NCBI GenBank assembly: GCA_013215165.1
Contig: JABSRG010000045.1
Span: 1-33,748, forward strand
Direction of reading: 5' to 3'
DNA from: Opitutales bacterium
GTDB lineage: Bacteria > Verrucomicrobiota > Verrucomicrobiia > Opitutales > JABSRG01
DNA: 33,748 bases
Each line of letters begins with the position of its first letter. Positions within the stretch are counted from its first letter, which is position 1. Below, one piece after another: positions 23,220 to 30,941 of this stretch. The position numbers were made by a program, and so were the translations under genes. The notes under the pieces were generated by a model, which was given only the letters and a program-made list of their open reading frames with translations, had not been told where the DNA came from and did not search any database.

Positions 23220-24026
23220 ATTATAAAGACATCAGTAAACGCCTGCCAATGGAATAGCTACGCAAGTTGGAAGGGGACAGAAAAGGATTGGAAAACTTTT
23301 GTCCGCGAAGCTGCAGAAGCCGGTTATGAAGGCGTCGAACTTGCTGGGCATCCAGACAAGCTTGGCCCAGCAGATGAAGTCGTCGACTTTGTTAAGTCCC
23401 TTGGGCTTGAGATTTCAGCCTTTGGAGGTGGTATGACGGTTGATTACCATGAGCCGGCTCGAGAGCGCAATCTTTCCGAACTGAAATATATGGAACAGCT
23501 TGGGGTAGATACAAAGATGGTATGCGGCGGTTTTTTGGGGCCGCCACGTCGCACGGTGATTGATGCTGAATATGTTGAATTTGCTGAGCAGCTTGCGTGG
23601 CTCTGTGACGAGGCTGAGCAGCACGGGGTGAGCGTAGCTTTCCATCCGCACCGCGGATCTATTGTCGAAACTGGCGACGAGTTAGAGAAGGTGTTGAGCC
23701 GCGTGCCCAAGTTGCGGATCTGCGTCGACATTGCGCATCTAGAAGCATGTCACCAAGACGCGATGGACTTTATCGAGCGTTTTTCAGAGAAAATCATCTA
23801 CACGCACATCAAGGATTTCCATTGGGGCACGAAGTCTTTCATGGAAATGGGGCAGGGCGATTCAAAGCTCGATCCTGGAGCCTGTGTAAAGCTGTTGATT
23901 GAAAAAGGCTATCAAGGCTGGATGGTTGCTGAACTCGACCGTAGATGGGAGAAGACTGAGGGCATGGCTAGCCCCGACCCGTTGACGGCAGCAAAGGTGA
24001 ATCGAGAGTATCTCCGGGCTCTGTAG
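23220..24026 (+). CDS. Sugar phosphate isomerase/epimerase-like TIM barrel, no standard start codon
   Basis: The conserved protein begins as IKTSVNACQWNSYASWKG, continues with FVREAAEAGYEGVELAG, AFHPHRGSIVETGDELEKVL, ICVDIAHLEACHQD and IIYTHIKDFHWGTKS, and ends at 24026. This is the AP endonuclease 2/xylose-isomerase-like TIM barrel with metal ligands of the H, E and D type (for example D in CVDIAH, H in YTHIKD). The first ATG in frame is at 23433, which would remove the first barrel strand and helix (71 residues). Upstream to the stop at 23187 there is no ATG, GTG, TTG or CTG. ATT at 23220 or ATA at 23223 is the likely start, or an original ATG has mutated. I place the start at ATT 23220, which is tentative. 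Function is probably on a keto- or isomerised sugar made by the preceding oxidoreductase. Confidence 0.75.
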   Translation: MIKTSVNACQWNSYASWKGTEKDWKTFVREAAEAGYEGVELAGHPDKLGPADEVVDFVKSLGLEISAFGGGMTVDYHEPARERNLSELKYMEQLGVDTKMVCGGFLGPPRRTVIDAEYVEFAEQLAWLCDEAEQHGVSVAFHPHRGSIVETGDELEKVLSRVPKLRICVDIAHLEACHQDAMDFIERFSEKIIYTHIKDFHWGTKSFMEMGQGDSKLDPGACVKLLIEKGYQGWMVAELDRRWEKTEGMASPDPLTAAKVNREYLRAL

Positions 24027-24107
24027 TCGTCATGACCCGATGGGGCGTTGCCTTCTTAATCGGTTCATCTGAACGCTGATAATGGCTTCACATCCTGTAA
24101 AATCATC

Positions 24108-24971
24108 ATGGCTACCTTCAAATATGCTCTGAATACCTCTACTATCCGCGAATGTCTGAGCCGGGCGGGTGAACCTCTAGTGCTTAAACAAAAAATCGAA
24201 ATTACCGCCGCTGCGGGTTATGATGGTATCGAGCTCTGGGTACGTGAGCTCGATGATCATGTGCGAGCGGGCGGTAGTCTTAGTGATGTCAAAGGATGGT
24301 TAGACGCAGCCGTGCTTGAGATTGTCGACCTTATGGGCTTTTTTGAGTGGGCCGTCTTAGACGATGAGCGCCGGAAAGCTGGTTTTGAGGAGGCCGCGCG
24401 TAATTTCGCCATAGCTGCGGAATTGGGGTGTCCATTTGTAGCCGCACCTCCGTTTGGGATCCATAATGAATCCGATCCCACAAAACGCCCTGACCTCAAA
24501 ACGATAGCGCACTATTTCGCTGAATTATCCTCATTAGCGAAGAAACACGATGTGACACCGCTTCTTGAGTTTTGGGGCATATCCAAACAGCTTGGATGTC
24601 TTGGTGAGGCAATATGTGTCGGGGCAGAGAGTGGTGTCGAAGACGTGCGCCTGCTGACCGATGTGTTCCATATCTACAAATCAAGCGGGCATCACAACGG
24701 CATGCGCCTTTTGGACGGGAAGTCTCTCGGGCTCTTCCACGTAAATGATTATCCTGCAAATCCGCCTCAGGCATCGGTCGTCGATGCCCAGCGCGTCATG
24801 CCTGGCGACGGAGTAGCACCGCTCAGTGCCATCTTTCAGACTCTAAAAGATACTGGATTCAAAGGCTATTTGTCTCTGGAGATCTTCAACGAGGCAGAAT
24901 GGGCCAAGCCAGCAGAAGACGTGGCCGCGCGCGGTCTACGCCAGATGAGGTCGCTGGCTGAGGCCGCGTGA
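24108..24971 (+). CDS. Sugar phosphate isomerase/epimerase-like TIM barrel (IolE-type)
   Basis: The 287-residue protein has the xylose-isomerase-like TIM barrel pattern: ALNTSTIRE at the N-terminus, AAAGYDGIELWVREL, CPFVAAPPFGIHNES, PLLEFWGIS with the metal-binding Glu, LLTDVFHIYKSSGHHNGM with Asp and His, LGLFHVNDYP, and GFKGYLSLEIFNEAEW near the end. This family includes IolE, 3-keto-sugar-processing enzymes and hydroxypyruvate isomerases; the reaction here cannot be told from sequence. It follows another member of the fold by 81 bp and is likely the third gene of the AraC-controlled cassette. Unlike its two upstream neighbours it has an intact frame and an ATG start. Confidence 0.88.
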   Translation: MATFKYALNTSTIRECLSRAGEPLVLKQKIEITAAAGYDGIELWVRELDDHVRAGGSLSDVKGWLDAAVLEIVDLMGFFEWAVLDDERRKAGFEEAARNFAIAAELGCPFVAAPPFGIHNESDPTKRPDLKTIAHYFAELSSLAKKHDVTPLLEFWGISKQLGCLGEAICVGAESGVEDVRLLTDVFHIYKSSGHHNGMRLLDGKSLGLFHVNDYPANPPQASVVDAQRVMPGDGVAPLSAIFQTLKDTGFKGYLSLEIFNEAEWAKPAEDVAARGLRQMRSLAEAA

Positions 24972-25043
24972 TCACTGCTTATTGATTTCTCATTTTCATA
25001 TTTGCCTAAACTTCTAGGCGGTCTGGGCGAATGATTACTGGAT

Positions 25044-25649
25044 ATGTCAGTTGCAGGATCGCGCGTCATTGTGAATGGAGAGGCGGTTGTCTTCGACGGT
25101 CCTGCTCCGGCGACCGTTCAGGAGGCGGTCAGTCTCGTGGACGGTGCCCTTGTTCAACAGGGGCAGATTATTGAGTCTTGCACGATCGATGGCCAACCCC
25201 TTTCAGACGATCCGAATATCCTGAACAAAACCTACCAAACAGTGGAGATTCATTCCCGCACCTGGGACCTAGTCTGTGGAGACAGCGTGCGTGAGGCTTA
25301 TGGATCTGTGCGTGGTGCCATGGTGGAAGCAAGTGCTTTTGGCGCTTCGATGCTTGTCGTTCCTCTCGGTCAGGTAATGAAAGAGATCGATAAGTTAGCA
25401 CAAAAACTAGGCGTCATCGTAAAACCCCTCGAAGTTGCCAATGAGTTTGCCGAGAATTTTGGTGCGCCCTGGAGAGCGGAGGTGGCTCTATTGACTACAC
25501 GTGTGCAAGAAGCCTGCGAAGCATTCTCTTATGCGCTAGAGCATCAAGATGTTGGGAAGGCTGCGGATGTTCTCTGTATTGTGCTGCCCAAGCATCTAAG
25601 TGAATTTGCACATCTTCCCGGAGTGCCATGGAAAGGAGTGGCTGTGTGA
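25044..25649 (+). CDS. Unrecognised protein coupled to the Maf glycosyltransferase gene
   Basis: I do not recognise this 201-residue protein. The first 65 residues are beta-rich (SRVIVNGEAVVFDGPAPATVQ, IIESCTIDGQPLSDDP, YQTVEIHSRTW), perhaps a small ubiquitin-like or sandwich domain. The remainder (about 80-190) looks all-helical, with amphipathic stretches such as AEVALLTTRVQEACEAFSYALEH. There is no signal peptide or membrane helix. Its stop codon TGA overlaps the GTG start of the Maf gene (GTGA), and its last codons carry the Maf ribosome-binding site, so the two are translationally coupled. That suggests a role alongside flagellin glycosylation, possibly as a partner of Maf or a flagellar cytoplasmic factor; this is inference from context only. 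The ATG at 25044 has no strong ribosome site. Confidence 0.8.
   Translation: MSVAGSRVIVNGEAVVFDGPAPATVQEAVSLVDGALVQQGQIIESCTIDGQPLSDDPNILNKTYQTVEIHSRTWDLVCGDSVREAYGSVRGAMVEASAFGASMLVVPLGQVMKEIDKLAQKLGVIVKPLEVANEFAENFGAPWRAEVALLTTRVQEACEAFSYALEHQDVGKAADVLCIVLPKHLSEFAHLPGVPWKGVAV
25632..25638 (+). promoter_or_regulatory. Strong ribosome-binding site that sets the Maf start
   Basis: AAAGGAG lies 7 nt before the GTG at 25646, an ideal spacing. It falls between the ATG at 25628 and the GTG, so it cannot serve the ATG. The GTG is therefore the likely start. Confidence 0.8.
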
Positions 25650-27505
25650 GTTACTGGGAGGTGAATAAAAAAATCATCGATGAGAGGTTCCCGGTCGTGT
25701 CTGAGCGACTTGCCGCCGTGGTCGCTGCATCTGAAGCAACCTGGTCCCAAGGAACATTGGAAATCCAATTTCAAGGAAATCCAGTCCATCCCTATGGTCA
25801 AATCGACGCCGATCAGCTGGTAGGGATGTGGGTGCGGCGTAATGAACCGATTCGAGATGGCTATAATTTCGTCACTGGTTTCGGAGATGGAAGTCATATT
25901 AGAGCTGCAATGAAAATGCTCTCAAGTGTGGGCCGCCTCTTTGTCTATGAGCCTGATCTAACTCTGCTCAAGACGGTCCTCTCTAGCGTGGATGTGTCGT
26001 ATGTCTTACAAGATTCTAGGTTTTTGCTAGGCGCAGGACCACTAGATCAGAACTGTTTTGCAGCGTTAAAAAACGAGGTTTTTGAGGCTGAAGGTGATTG
26101 GAAGTATATGCCCTACACGCCAACACAGCATTTGAACCCCGTTGCTTATGTCGAAGCGCGCGATCTGTTTGGCAAAGAACTCTTTCTCAGAAAAAACATC
26201 TATCGCAACCGGAGCGATTTCGCAGAGAGTTTTCATGGGACCCGGATCACGAATCTACCCTATACCTTGTGCGCTCCAGATGTATCAGATTTTCGGGGAA
26301 GGTTTTCCGATGTAACCTTCGTTTTAGTGGCGGCGGGACCGTCGCTCGATGAGTCTTACGGCTTTCTGCGGGCTATACAGGACCGTGCTCTGATCGCGTG
26401 TGGAAACTCTTCCATCGAGGCTCTCTTGAAGAATGGTATTACTCCCCACATCGTCGTAGCGGTTGACTTCCGCAATGACACGCTACTCGGCTTTAAAAAT
26501 GTTGATACCGATAGAACGGTTTTATTCTGTTCGTCCTATGTGAACTCAGAGGTGTTACCTTCCTTCGATGGCCGCACCGTTGCGTGGGCGAGTGAAGGAG
26601 ATCCGCTGGATGTAGCGCGCCAGCGATTGGGTAGATCTAAGGGGGCACAAATCGCAGGTGAGGGTACACTGACGACGTCAATGATCCAAATCGCAGCGAT
26701 TTTGGGATGCCAGAAAATCTGCCTTGTGGCTCAGGATCTAGGCTATCCGGAGAGCGGCCAAAGGCATGTTAGCACCGGTTTCTATGAGGAACGCGGCGAC
26801 AATAATATTGATGTTGTTGAGCTCGACGCTGTTCCTGGAAATACCCGGGATCAGGTGTATCAAGACGGTCACATGCGGCTATACCAAAGGGCTGTGGAAA
26901 ACCGATTAGAGGCGCTTGAGGGCATAGAAGCTATTAACGTTTCCGTTTTGGGTGCACGTATCCGTCACGCGACATATAAGAGTTTTTCAGATGCTGAAAT
27001 GTGGATGTCGGCGCCAGAATCCACCGACCTATTCGATAGACTGTCGGAAGGACTGGATAAACAGCCTGACTTACAGGATCGAAAGCGACTTTTGGGCATA
27101 ACGCAGCAGCCTCTAAAAGTTTATGCTCAGAAGATTTTAGACCAAGCTCTGGGGCTTGCCTTTTCCATCGAAGCCCTGCCTGATACAGCGTCGAAACCCC
27201 ATTATGCCAATAATCGTGAGGTGAAGGATTGCCTGGCACGCAGTGAAAAGATCAATGCCTACATCGCACAGCATGCCGCCGATCACGGCATTATTGCTGA
27301 AGGTCGGGCGCGTCCACTCTTGCTTGAATTTGCTGAGATACAGAAGGAGGTTTTATCGGAGGTGCCGCACTGGGATTCACTCGAGAAAAACCTCGAGTTC
27401 AGTTGGGCCCTGGCGGAAGGAGCTTATTTTATCCTCCAAACGCTCCAAAAGATGGAGGCTATTGCAGACCAAATGGAGTCTGAGTCCCAGGTTGTTGCGC
27501 ACTAA
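25646..27505 (+). CDS. Maf-type motility accessory factor, probable flagellin glycosyltransferase
   Basis: The 619-residue protein (from the GTG) has the DUF115/MptE-like core of Maf proteins: FVLVAAGPSLDE (about 227-236), ALIACGNSSIEALLKNGITPHIVVAVD (about 248-274) and LGCQKICLVAQDLGYPESGQRH (about 353-374). An N-terminal domain with NFVTGFGDGSHIRAAMKML precedes it and a helical C-terminal part follows. Maf proteins transfer nonulosonic acids (pseudaminic or legionaminic type) to flagellin in the cytoplasm before export. The sigma-28 fragment at the left edge fits a flagellated cell. It overlaps the preceding unrecognised gene by 4 nt and is convergent with the NUDIX gene, their stops overlapping by 3 nt. 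No nonulosonate biosynthesis genes are in the window. Confidence 0.87.
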   Translation: MSYWEVNKKIIDERFPVVSERLAAVVAASEATWSQGTLEIQFQGNPVHPYGQIDADQLVGMWVRRNEPIRDGYNFVTGFGDGSHIRAAMKMLSSVGRLFVYEPDLTLLKTVLSSVDVSYVLQDSRFLLGAGPLDQNCFAALKNEVFEAEGDWKYMPYTPTQHLNPVAYVEARDLFGKELFLRKNIYRNRSDFAESFHGTRITNLPYTLCAPDVSDFRGRFSDVTFVLVAAGPSLDESYGFLRAIQDRALIACGNSSIEALLKNGITPHIVVAVDFRNDTLLGFKNVDTDRTVLFCSSYVNSEVLPSFDGRTVAWASEGDPLDVARQRLGRSKGAQIAGEGTLTTSMIQIAAILGCQKICLVAQDLGYPESGQRHVSTGFYEERGDNNIDVVELDAVPGNTRDQVYQDGHMRLYQRAVENRLEALEGIEAINVSVLGARIRHATYKSFSDAEMWMSAPESTDLFDRLSEGLDKQPDLQDRKRLLGITQQPLKVYAQKILDQALGLAFSIEALPDTASKPHYANNREVKDCLARSEKINAYIAQHAADHGIIAEGRARPLLLEFAEIQKEVLSEVPHWDSLEKNLEFSWALAEGAYFILQTLQKMEAIADQMESESQVVAH

Positions 27506-27966
27506 TTAACGTCGCCGAGATACAAACTTGCGCTGGGGGCGTGACCGCCTTTCAAGATCTCGCGGGCGTGCTTAGGAAAAAATTCTATGTGGGGCAACTC
27601 GCTTACCGGCATCCATGAGAGTCCGACCTGTTTTTTATCATTCTCGCATCCGACGCCGAAATTCTCGTTACAGGTAATCTGAGCTTCAAATACGGCTTCG
27701 AGTTGATGAAAGCGGCGATGAGCTTTGGAAAAGGTGTGATTTCTTCCGATGTATTCGCGGATATAGATCAATTTGCCCACCGTTACTTCACAGCCGGTTT
27801 CTTCCTTGCATTCACGCTCAACGGCTTGTTCCAAGGTCTCTCCGGGGCGTTGTCCACCACCGGGTAAGATATAGAACACGCCCCGCCTGTCTTGCATTTT
27901 TATGAGGAGGATTTTGCCGTCGTTGATAATGACGGCGCGTGCGGCTGTGCGGATTGGCTGGACCAT
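27502..27966 (-). CDS. NUDIX hydrolase
   Basis: The 154-residue protein has a Nudix box: GGGQRPGETLEQAVERECKEETGCEV, matching G-x5-E-x7-REUxEExGU with the metal-binding REC-KEE glutamates. It hydrolyses a nucleoside diphosphate linked to some other moiety; the exact substrate is not visible. The ATG at 27966 has a good ribosome site (GGAAGG, about 7 nt upstream) and is preferred to the TTG at 27984 six codons earlier. It is divergent from the OGG1-type glycosylase gene across 48 bp. A NUDIX enzyme next to an 8-oxoguanine glycosylase could hint at removal of oxidised nucleotides, but the family is too broad to claim that. Confidence 0.9.
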   Translation of the reverse strand: MVQPIRTAARAVIINDGKILLIKMQDRRGVFYILPGGGQRPGETLEQAVERECKEETGCEVTVGKLIYIREYIGRNHTFSKAHRRFHQLEAVFEAQITCNENFGVGCENDKKQVGLSWMPVSELPHIEFFPKHAREILKGGHAPSASLYLGDVN

Positions 27967-28014
27967 CGTACTACCTTCCAGCAAATAACGTGCATTTCAA
28001 GACTGGTGTAAGAG

Positions 28015-28863
28015 ATGATAACATTTGGCTTAGACGCAGGTGATCTAACAAAGGGCTGGAGCGAGACGATGGTCGGTGGCCAAAGCTTCGCTTGGCATCA
28101 GGTGAATCCAGATAGCTTTACGTTCGAAGGTATTTGGTCCGGTCGCTATGTGCAGCTCGAAGTCGACGCAAGGGTAGGGAAGCTGAGCTGTCGTGGGATT
28201 GGAGAAGCAGACCGTTTGCATTTTGCAGAATACCTGAATCTAGGAGATCGGCATCGATTCGCTTTGGATCGGCTTCCATGGCGCAGTGACCCGGTGCTAG
28301 AACGTGCCATAGCGACCTTTCGGGGTCTTCGGATTTTGCGTCAGCCGGTGGAGGAAGTGTTGTTTTGTTTTCTTTGTAGTTCAGCCAAGTCGATTATTCA
28401 GATCCGTCAGATCTTAAACGACGTCTCGAAGACCTATGGACGCGAGGTGATCGAAGGACGCTTTGCGTTTCCGGGGTGGCCGGTCCTCAATGAGGCAGGA
28501 GAAAAGGCCCTCCGGGACCTCAAGCTTGGGTATCGTGCTCGTTTCGTGTCAGCAGTCGCGGAGTCAGCGGATAGTACATTCTTCGAGCAGCTAAAGGCCG
28601 CCGACTACCTGACATCTAAAGCGATGCTTCTGTCCTTGCCTGGTATTGGTGAAAAGATCGCCGATTGTGTCTGTCTTTTTGGACTGGGGCACGGTGAGGC
28701 GTTCCCAGTCGATACGTGGATTGCGCGTGCCATGGGAGAACTCTATGGCCTAGATGGTTGGTCTCTGGCCGCGATTGCTCAGTTTGGCAGGGCCCACTTT
28801 GGTGCCGATGCAGGGCTGGCACAGCAATACATTTTTAGCTATGCCCGAGCGCGCTTGACCTAG
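28015..28863 (+). CDS. OGG1-type 8-oxoguanine DNA glycosylase/lyase
   Basis: The 282-residue protein resembles eukaryotic OGG1 rather than bacterial MutM. It has the N-terminal GGQSFAWHQV strand, the FLCSSAKSIIQIRQIL helix equivalent to the OGG1 CSSNNNIARI segment, then the helix-hairpin-helix LPGIGEKIADCVCLF with catalytic Lys K214, and PVDTWIAR with the conserved Asp D233. OGG1-type enzymes remove 8-oxoguanine opposite cytosine and cut the strand through a lysine Schiff base. The length is somewhat shorter than human OGG1 but typical of the bacterial members. It is followed after 28 nt by moaD, so the two may be co-transcribed. Confidence 0.88.
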   Translation: MITFGLDAGDLTKGWSETMVGGQSFAWHQVNPDSFTFEGIWSGRYVQLEVDARVGKLSCRGIGEADRLHFAEYLNLGDRHRFALDRLPWRSDPVLERAIATFRGLRILRQPVEEVLFCFLCSSAKSIIQIRQILNDVSKTYGREVIEGRFAFPGWPVLNEAGEKALRDLKLGYRARFVSAVAESADSTFFEQLKAADYLTSKAMLLSLPGIGEKIADCVCLFGLGHGEAFPVDTWIARAMGELYGLDGWSLAAIAQFGRAHFGADAGLAQQYIFSYARARLT

Positions 28864-28891
28864 TGTCCATACATATCCGAATCTGATCGTT

Positions 28892-29137
28892 ATGCTAATT
28901 ACTGTTTCCGTCCGCTATTTTGCCCAGCTACGCGAGGAGCGTGGGTCGGGGTATGAGCAATTGCAGATTGAGACACAGTCTGTCGGTTCTCTATACAAAC
29001 AGCTTGCGGCAGAACATCATTTCCGCCTTCAGCCCAATCAGCTGCGTATGGTCGTTAACGAAGAGTTCACCAGCGTCGAGACGGAGCTACAAGACGGTGA
29101 TGAAGTTGTGTTTATACCCCCGGTAGCAGGGGGATAG
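28892..29137 (+). CDS. moaD: MoaD, molybdopterin synthase small subunit
   Basis: The 81-residue protein has the MoaD/ThiS ubiquitin-like fold: ITVSVRYFAQLREERG at the start, LRMVVNEEFTSVETELQDGDEVVFIPPVAGG at the end. The C-terminal Gly-Gly is where the thiocarboxylate forms that MoaE uses to convert cyclic pyranopterin monophosphate to molybdopterin. The FAQLREERG pattern and the DGDEVVFIPPVAGG ending fit MoaD rather than ThiS. Its partner moaE lies about 1.8 kb further on, separated by a PhyH/AraC pair. Its stop is 2 nt from the convergent PhyH stop. Confidence 0.92.
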   Translation: MLITVSVRYFAQLREERGSGYEQLQIETQSVGSLYKQLAAEHHFRLQPNQLRMVVNEEFTSVETELQDGDEVVFIPPVAGG

Positions 29138-29139
29138 AC

Positions 29140-30030
29140 CTATATTCCCGCGAGCCGGGCCGCCTCACAGGACGCTGGATTCCCTTCAGCGTCTGCGAAA
29201 ACTTTATCGTATGAGGAACTGTCTACCTTTTTGGCATGAGCTGCATGGAAATGAAATTGTAGGGCACGTCGTCGATTTTGGCTCCTATTGGCTGGCGTCT
29301 CGTGGGGAAGCATGCCGTAGAAAAACAGGGCACCGCCAGCTGCCAATTCGATGGGTTTTGATTGGGCTGTTGGCAGGAGAGTTTTTTCAATTTCGCAGTC
29401 TTTGGCGTGATGATGCTTAAATGCTCCTTTACGATGTCCTCCTGGGATCACATGCATGCAACCATTGTCTACCGTAGCATCGTCTAGAGCTATCCATATG
29501 CCGATAATTGCATCTAGTGGTGTGACAGCAAAATAGGCATTGTCTTGGTGCCAGGGTTTTTCGCTACCGATTAAAGGCGGTTTGATTAAGGCCATAGATT
29601 GAAACAATTTCGAACCCTGTCCGAGTAAGGCTTCAAGGATTTTCATGGCCGGATGACTTTGAGTTAAAATCTCTTGAAAGACAGGGGCCTCCGATTCAAA
29701 CCACATCAGTTTTCTTACTTTGAGTTCTAAAGTATCAAGGTCCGATGGATCAGGCTGGTAGCCTGACTCAAATTGAATGTGTGTCCTGCCGTCTACTTTT
29801 TTGTAAGAGGCTCGCTTACGATCGGCAGATAGAGATCTCAACTCTGCAACATTAGGTTCGGTGGCATATCTAGTGACAATATCCTTGATGGCCCGCCTTG
29901 CATCGGAGATCTCATTCTTTGTAAGAAGTTGATTAATCGCGATGTATCCTTGTTCTCTGAATTCAGATAATTCTTTGGGCTTAATTTCAAATTCTTGTTC
30001 TGCTTTGCGCTTTATGTGATGATTTTCCAT
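29140..30030 (-). CDS. Phytanoyl-CoA dioxygenase (PhyH) family protein
   Basis: The 296-residue protein is an Fe(II)/2-oxoglutarate dioxygenase of the PhyH family. The facial triad is visible as HxD in KPWHQDNAYF and the distal His in LPHETPANRS, with the 2-oxoglutarate-binding Arg in NRRRALQFHFH. GCMHVIPGGHRKG is the usual core strand. PhyH-like proteins hydroxylate many small molecules, and the substrate here is unknown. It is divergent from an AraC regulator across 72 bp, a pairing that suggests a small inducible catabolic unit. It sits inside what would otherwise be a moaD-moaE operon, on the opposite strand. Confidence 0.9.
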   Translation of the reverse strand: MENHHIKRKAEQEFEIKPKELSEFREQGYIAINQLLTKNEISDARRAIKDIVTRYATEPNVAELRSLSADRKRASYKKVDGRTHIQFESGYQPDPSDLDTLELKVRKLMWFESEAPVFQEILTQSHPAMKILEALLGQGSKLFQSMALIKPPLIGSEKPWHQDNAYFAVTPLDAIIGIWIALDDATVDNGCMHVIPGGHRKGAFKHHHAKDCEIEKTLLPTAQSKPIELAAGGALFFYGMLPHETPANRSQNRRRALQFHFHAAHAKKVDSSSYDKVFADAEGNPASCEAARLAGI

Positions 30031-30102
30031 GGTTCAAAATTAGCATAATCCGCATCTTTTTCCTATGGAAGAAACCCTCAAGTATTTGTATAAATTTGAT
30101 TA

Positions 30103-30888
30103 ATGAATTCGATCTGTTATCTGGAATTTAGGACGGTCCCCAAGATATTTCACTGTGAGACTACATGGAGATGGCTCCCGGCGCCTCTGGATGACTACGA
30201 TTTCTGGGCAGTCCTCGGAGGCAGAGGTGAGATGGTTTTAAACGATCAGTCCTACTTGCTCGCACCAGGATCGACTTTCATGCTGAGGCCGGGAGATCGT
30301 TTGAAGGCTGAGCATGACTCGAACATGCCTTTGCAAGTCCTTGCATTTCATTTTCTGCCCACCTCTCAATTTCCATGGGATGCTCTCGATTTACCGAATT
30401 TTCGCCAAGTAAACGACCTTTTAAGCCTTAGGTTCTATGCTCAACAGAGTGTCCATTTAAGCGTTCAAAATCATGACGTTGTCAGGCAGCAGTTGGTCGC
30501 AATGAACTTGCTTACGCTACTTGCAGACAAAACAGACCGCTTACTGCCTGCGTCTGACGAGCGCATTTTGGCTGTCGCTGAGCAGATCCGCTGCTCGCCG
30601 GCAGGATTTAAGTCTGTTGCCGAAATGAGTCGTCAGGTAAATGTTTCGTTGAGCCACTTCTCCCGTGAGTTTAAGCGCTTGCTTGGCTTGAGTCCGATAC
30701 GCTACTTGGCGTGTATGCGTGCGGATCGCGCAGCAGAGCTCCTTAGAGAAACAAATATGAGTCTCGGTGAAATTTCGGACTCTTTAGGTTACAGCGACGT
30801 TCATCATTTTTCTAAACAGTTCGCCCGGGAGAAAGGAGAAGCTCCAGGACGATTTCGAAATACATGGCGCGATAAGAGGCATGAGTAG
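30103..30888 (+). CDS. AraC-family regulator with cupin sensor (PhyH locus)
   Basis: The 261-residue protein has an N-terminal cupin-like domain (FWAVLGGRGEMVLNDQSYLLAPGSTFMLRPGDRL) and a C-terminal AraC domain from about residue 160 (FKSVAEMSRQVNVSLSHFSREFKRLLGLSPIRYL and MSLGEISDSLGYSDVHHFSKQFAREKGEAPGRFR). It is divergent from the PhyH-family gene and likely controls it. moaE begins 53 nt after its stop, so moaE may depend on this gene's transcript as well as its own promoter. Confidence 0.91.
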   Translation: MNSICYLEFRTVPKIFHCETTWRWLPAPLDDYDFWAVLGGRGEMVLNDQSYLLAPGSTFMLRPGDRLKAEHDSNMPLQVLAFHFLPTSQFPWDALDLPNFRQVNDLLSLRFYAQQSVHLSVQNHDVVRQQLVAMNLLTLLADKTDRLLPASDERILAVAEQIRCSPAGFKSVAEMSRQVNVSLSHFSREFKRLLGLSPIRYLACMRADRAAELLRETNMSLGEISDSLGYSDVHHFSKQFAREKGEAPGRFRNTWRDKRHE

Positions 30889-30941
30889 GCTGCCGATGCG
30901 TTTTGGCTGGGCTGCATGAGAATTGTGGTTTCGATGTCTCT

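Noticed and set aside
25004-25019. Small inverted repeat GCCTA/TAGGC before the unknown gene at 25044 as a terminator
   Set aside because: Five base pairs and no T run on the + strand; not strong enough.
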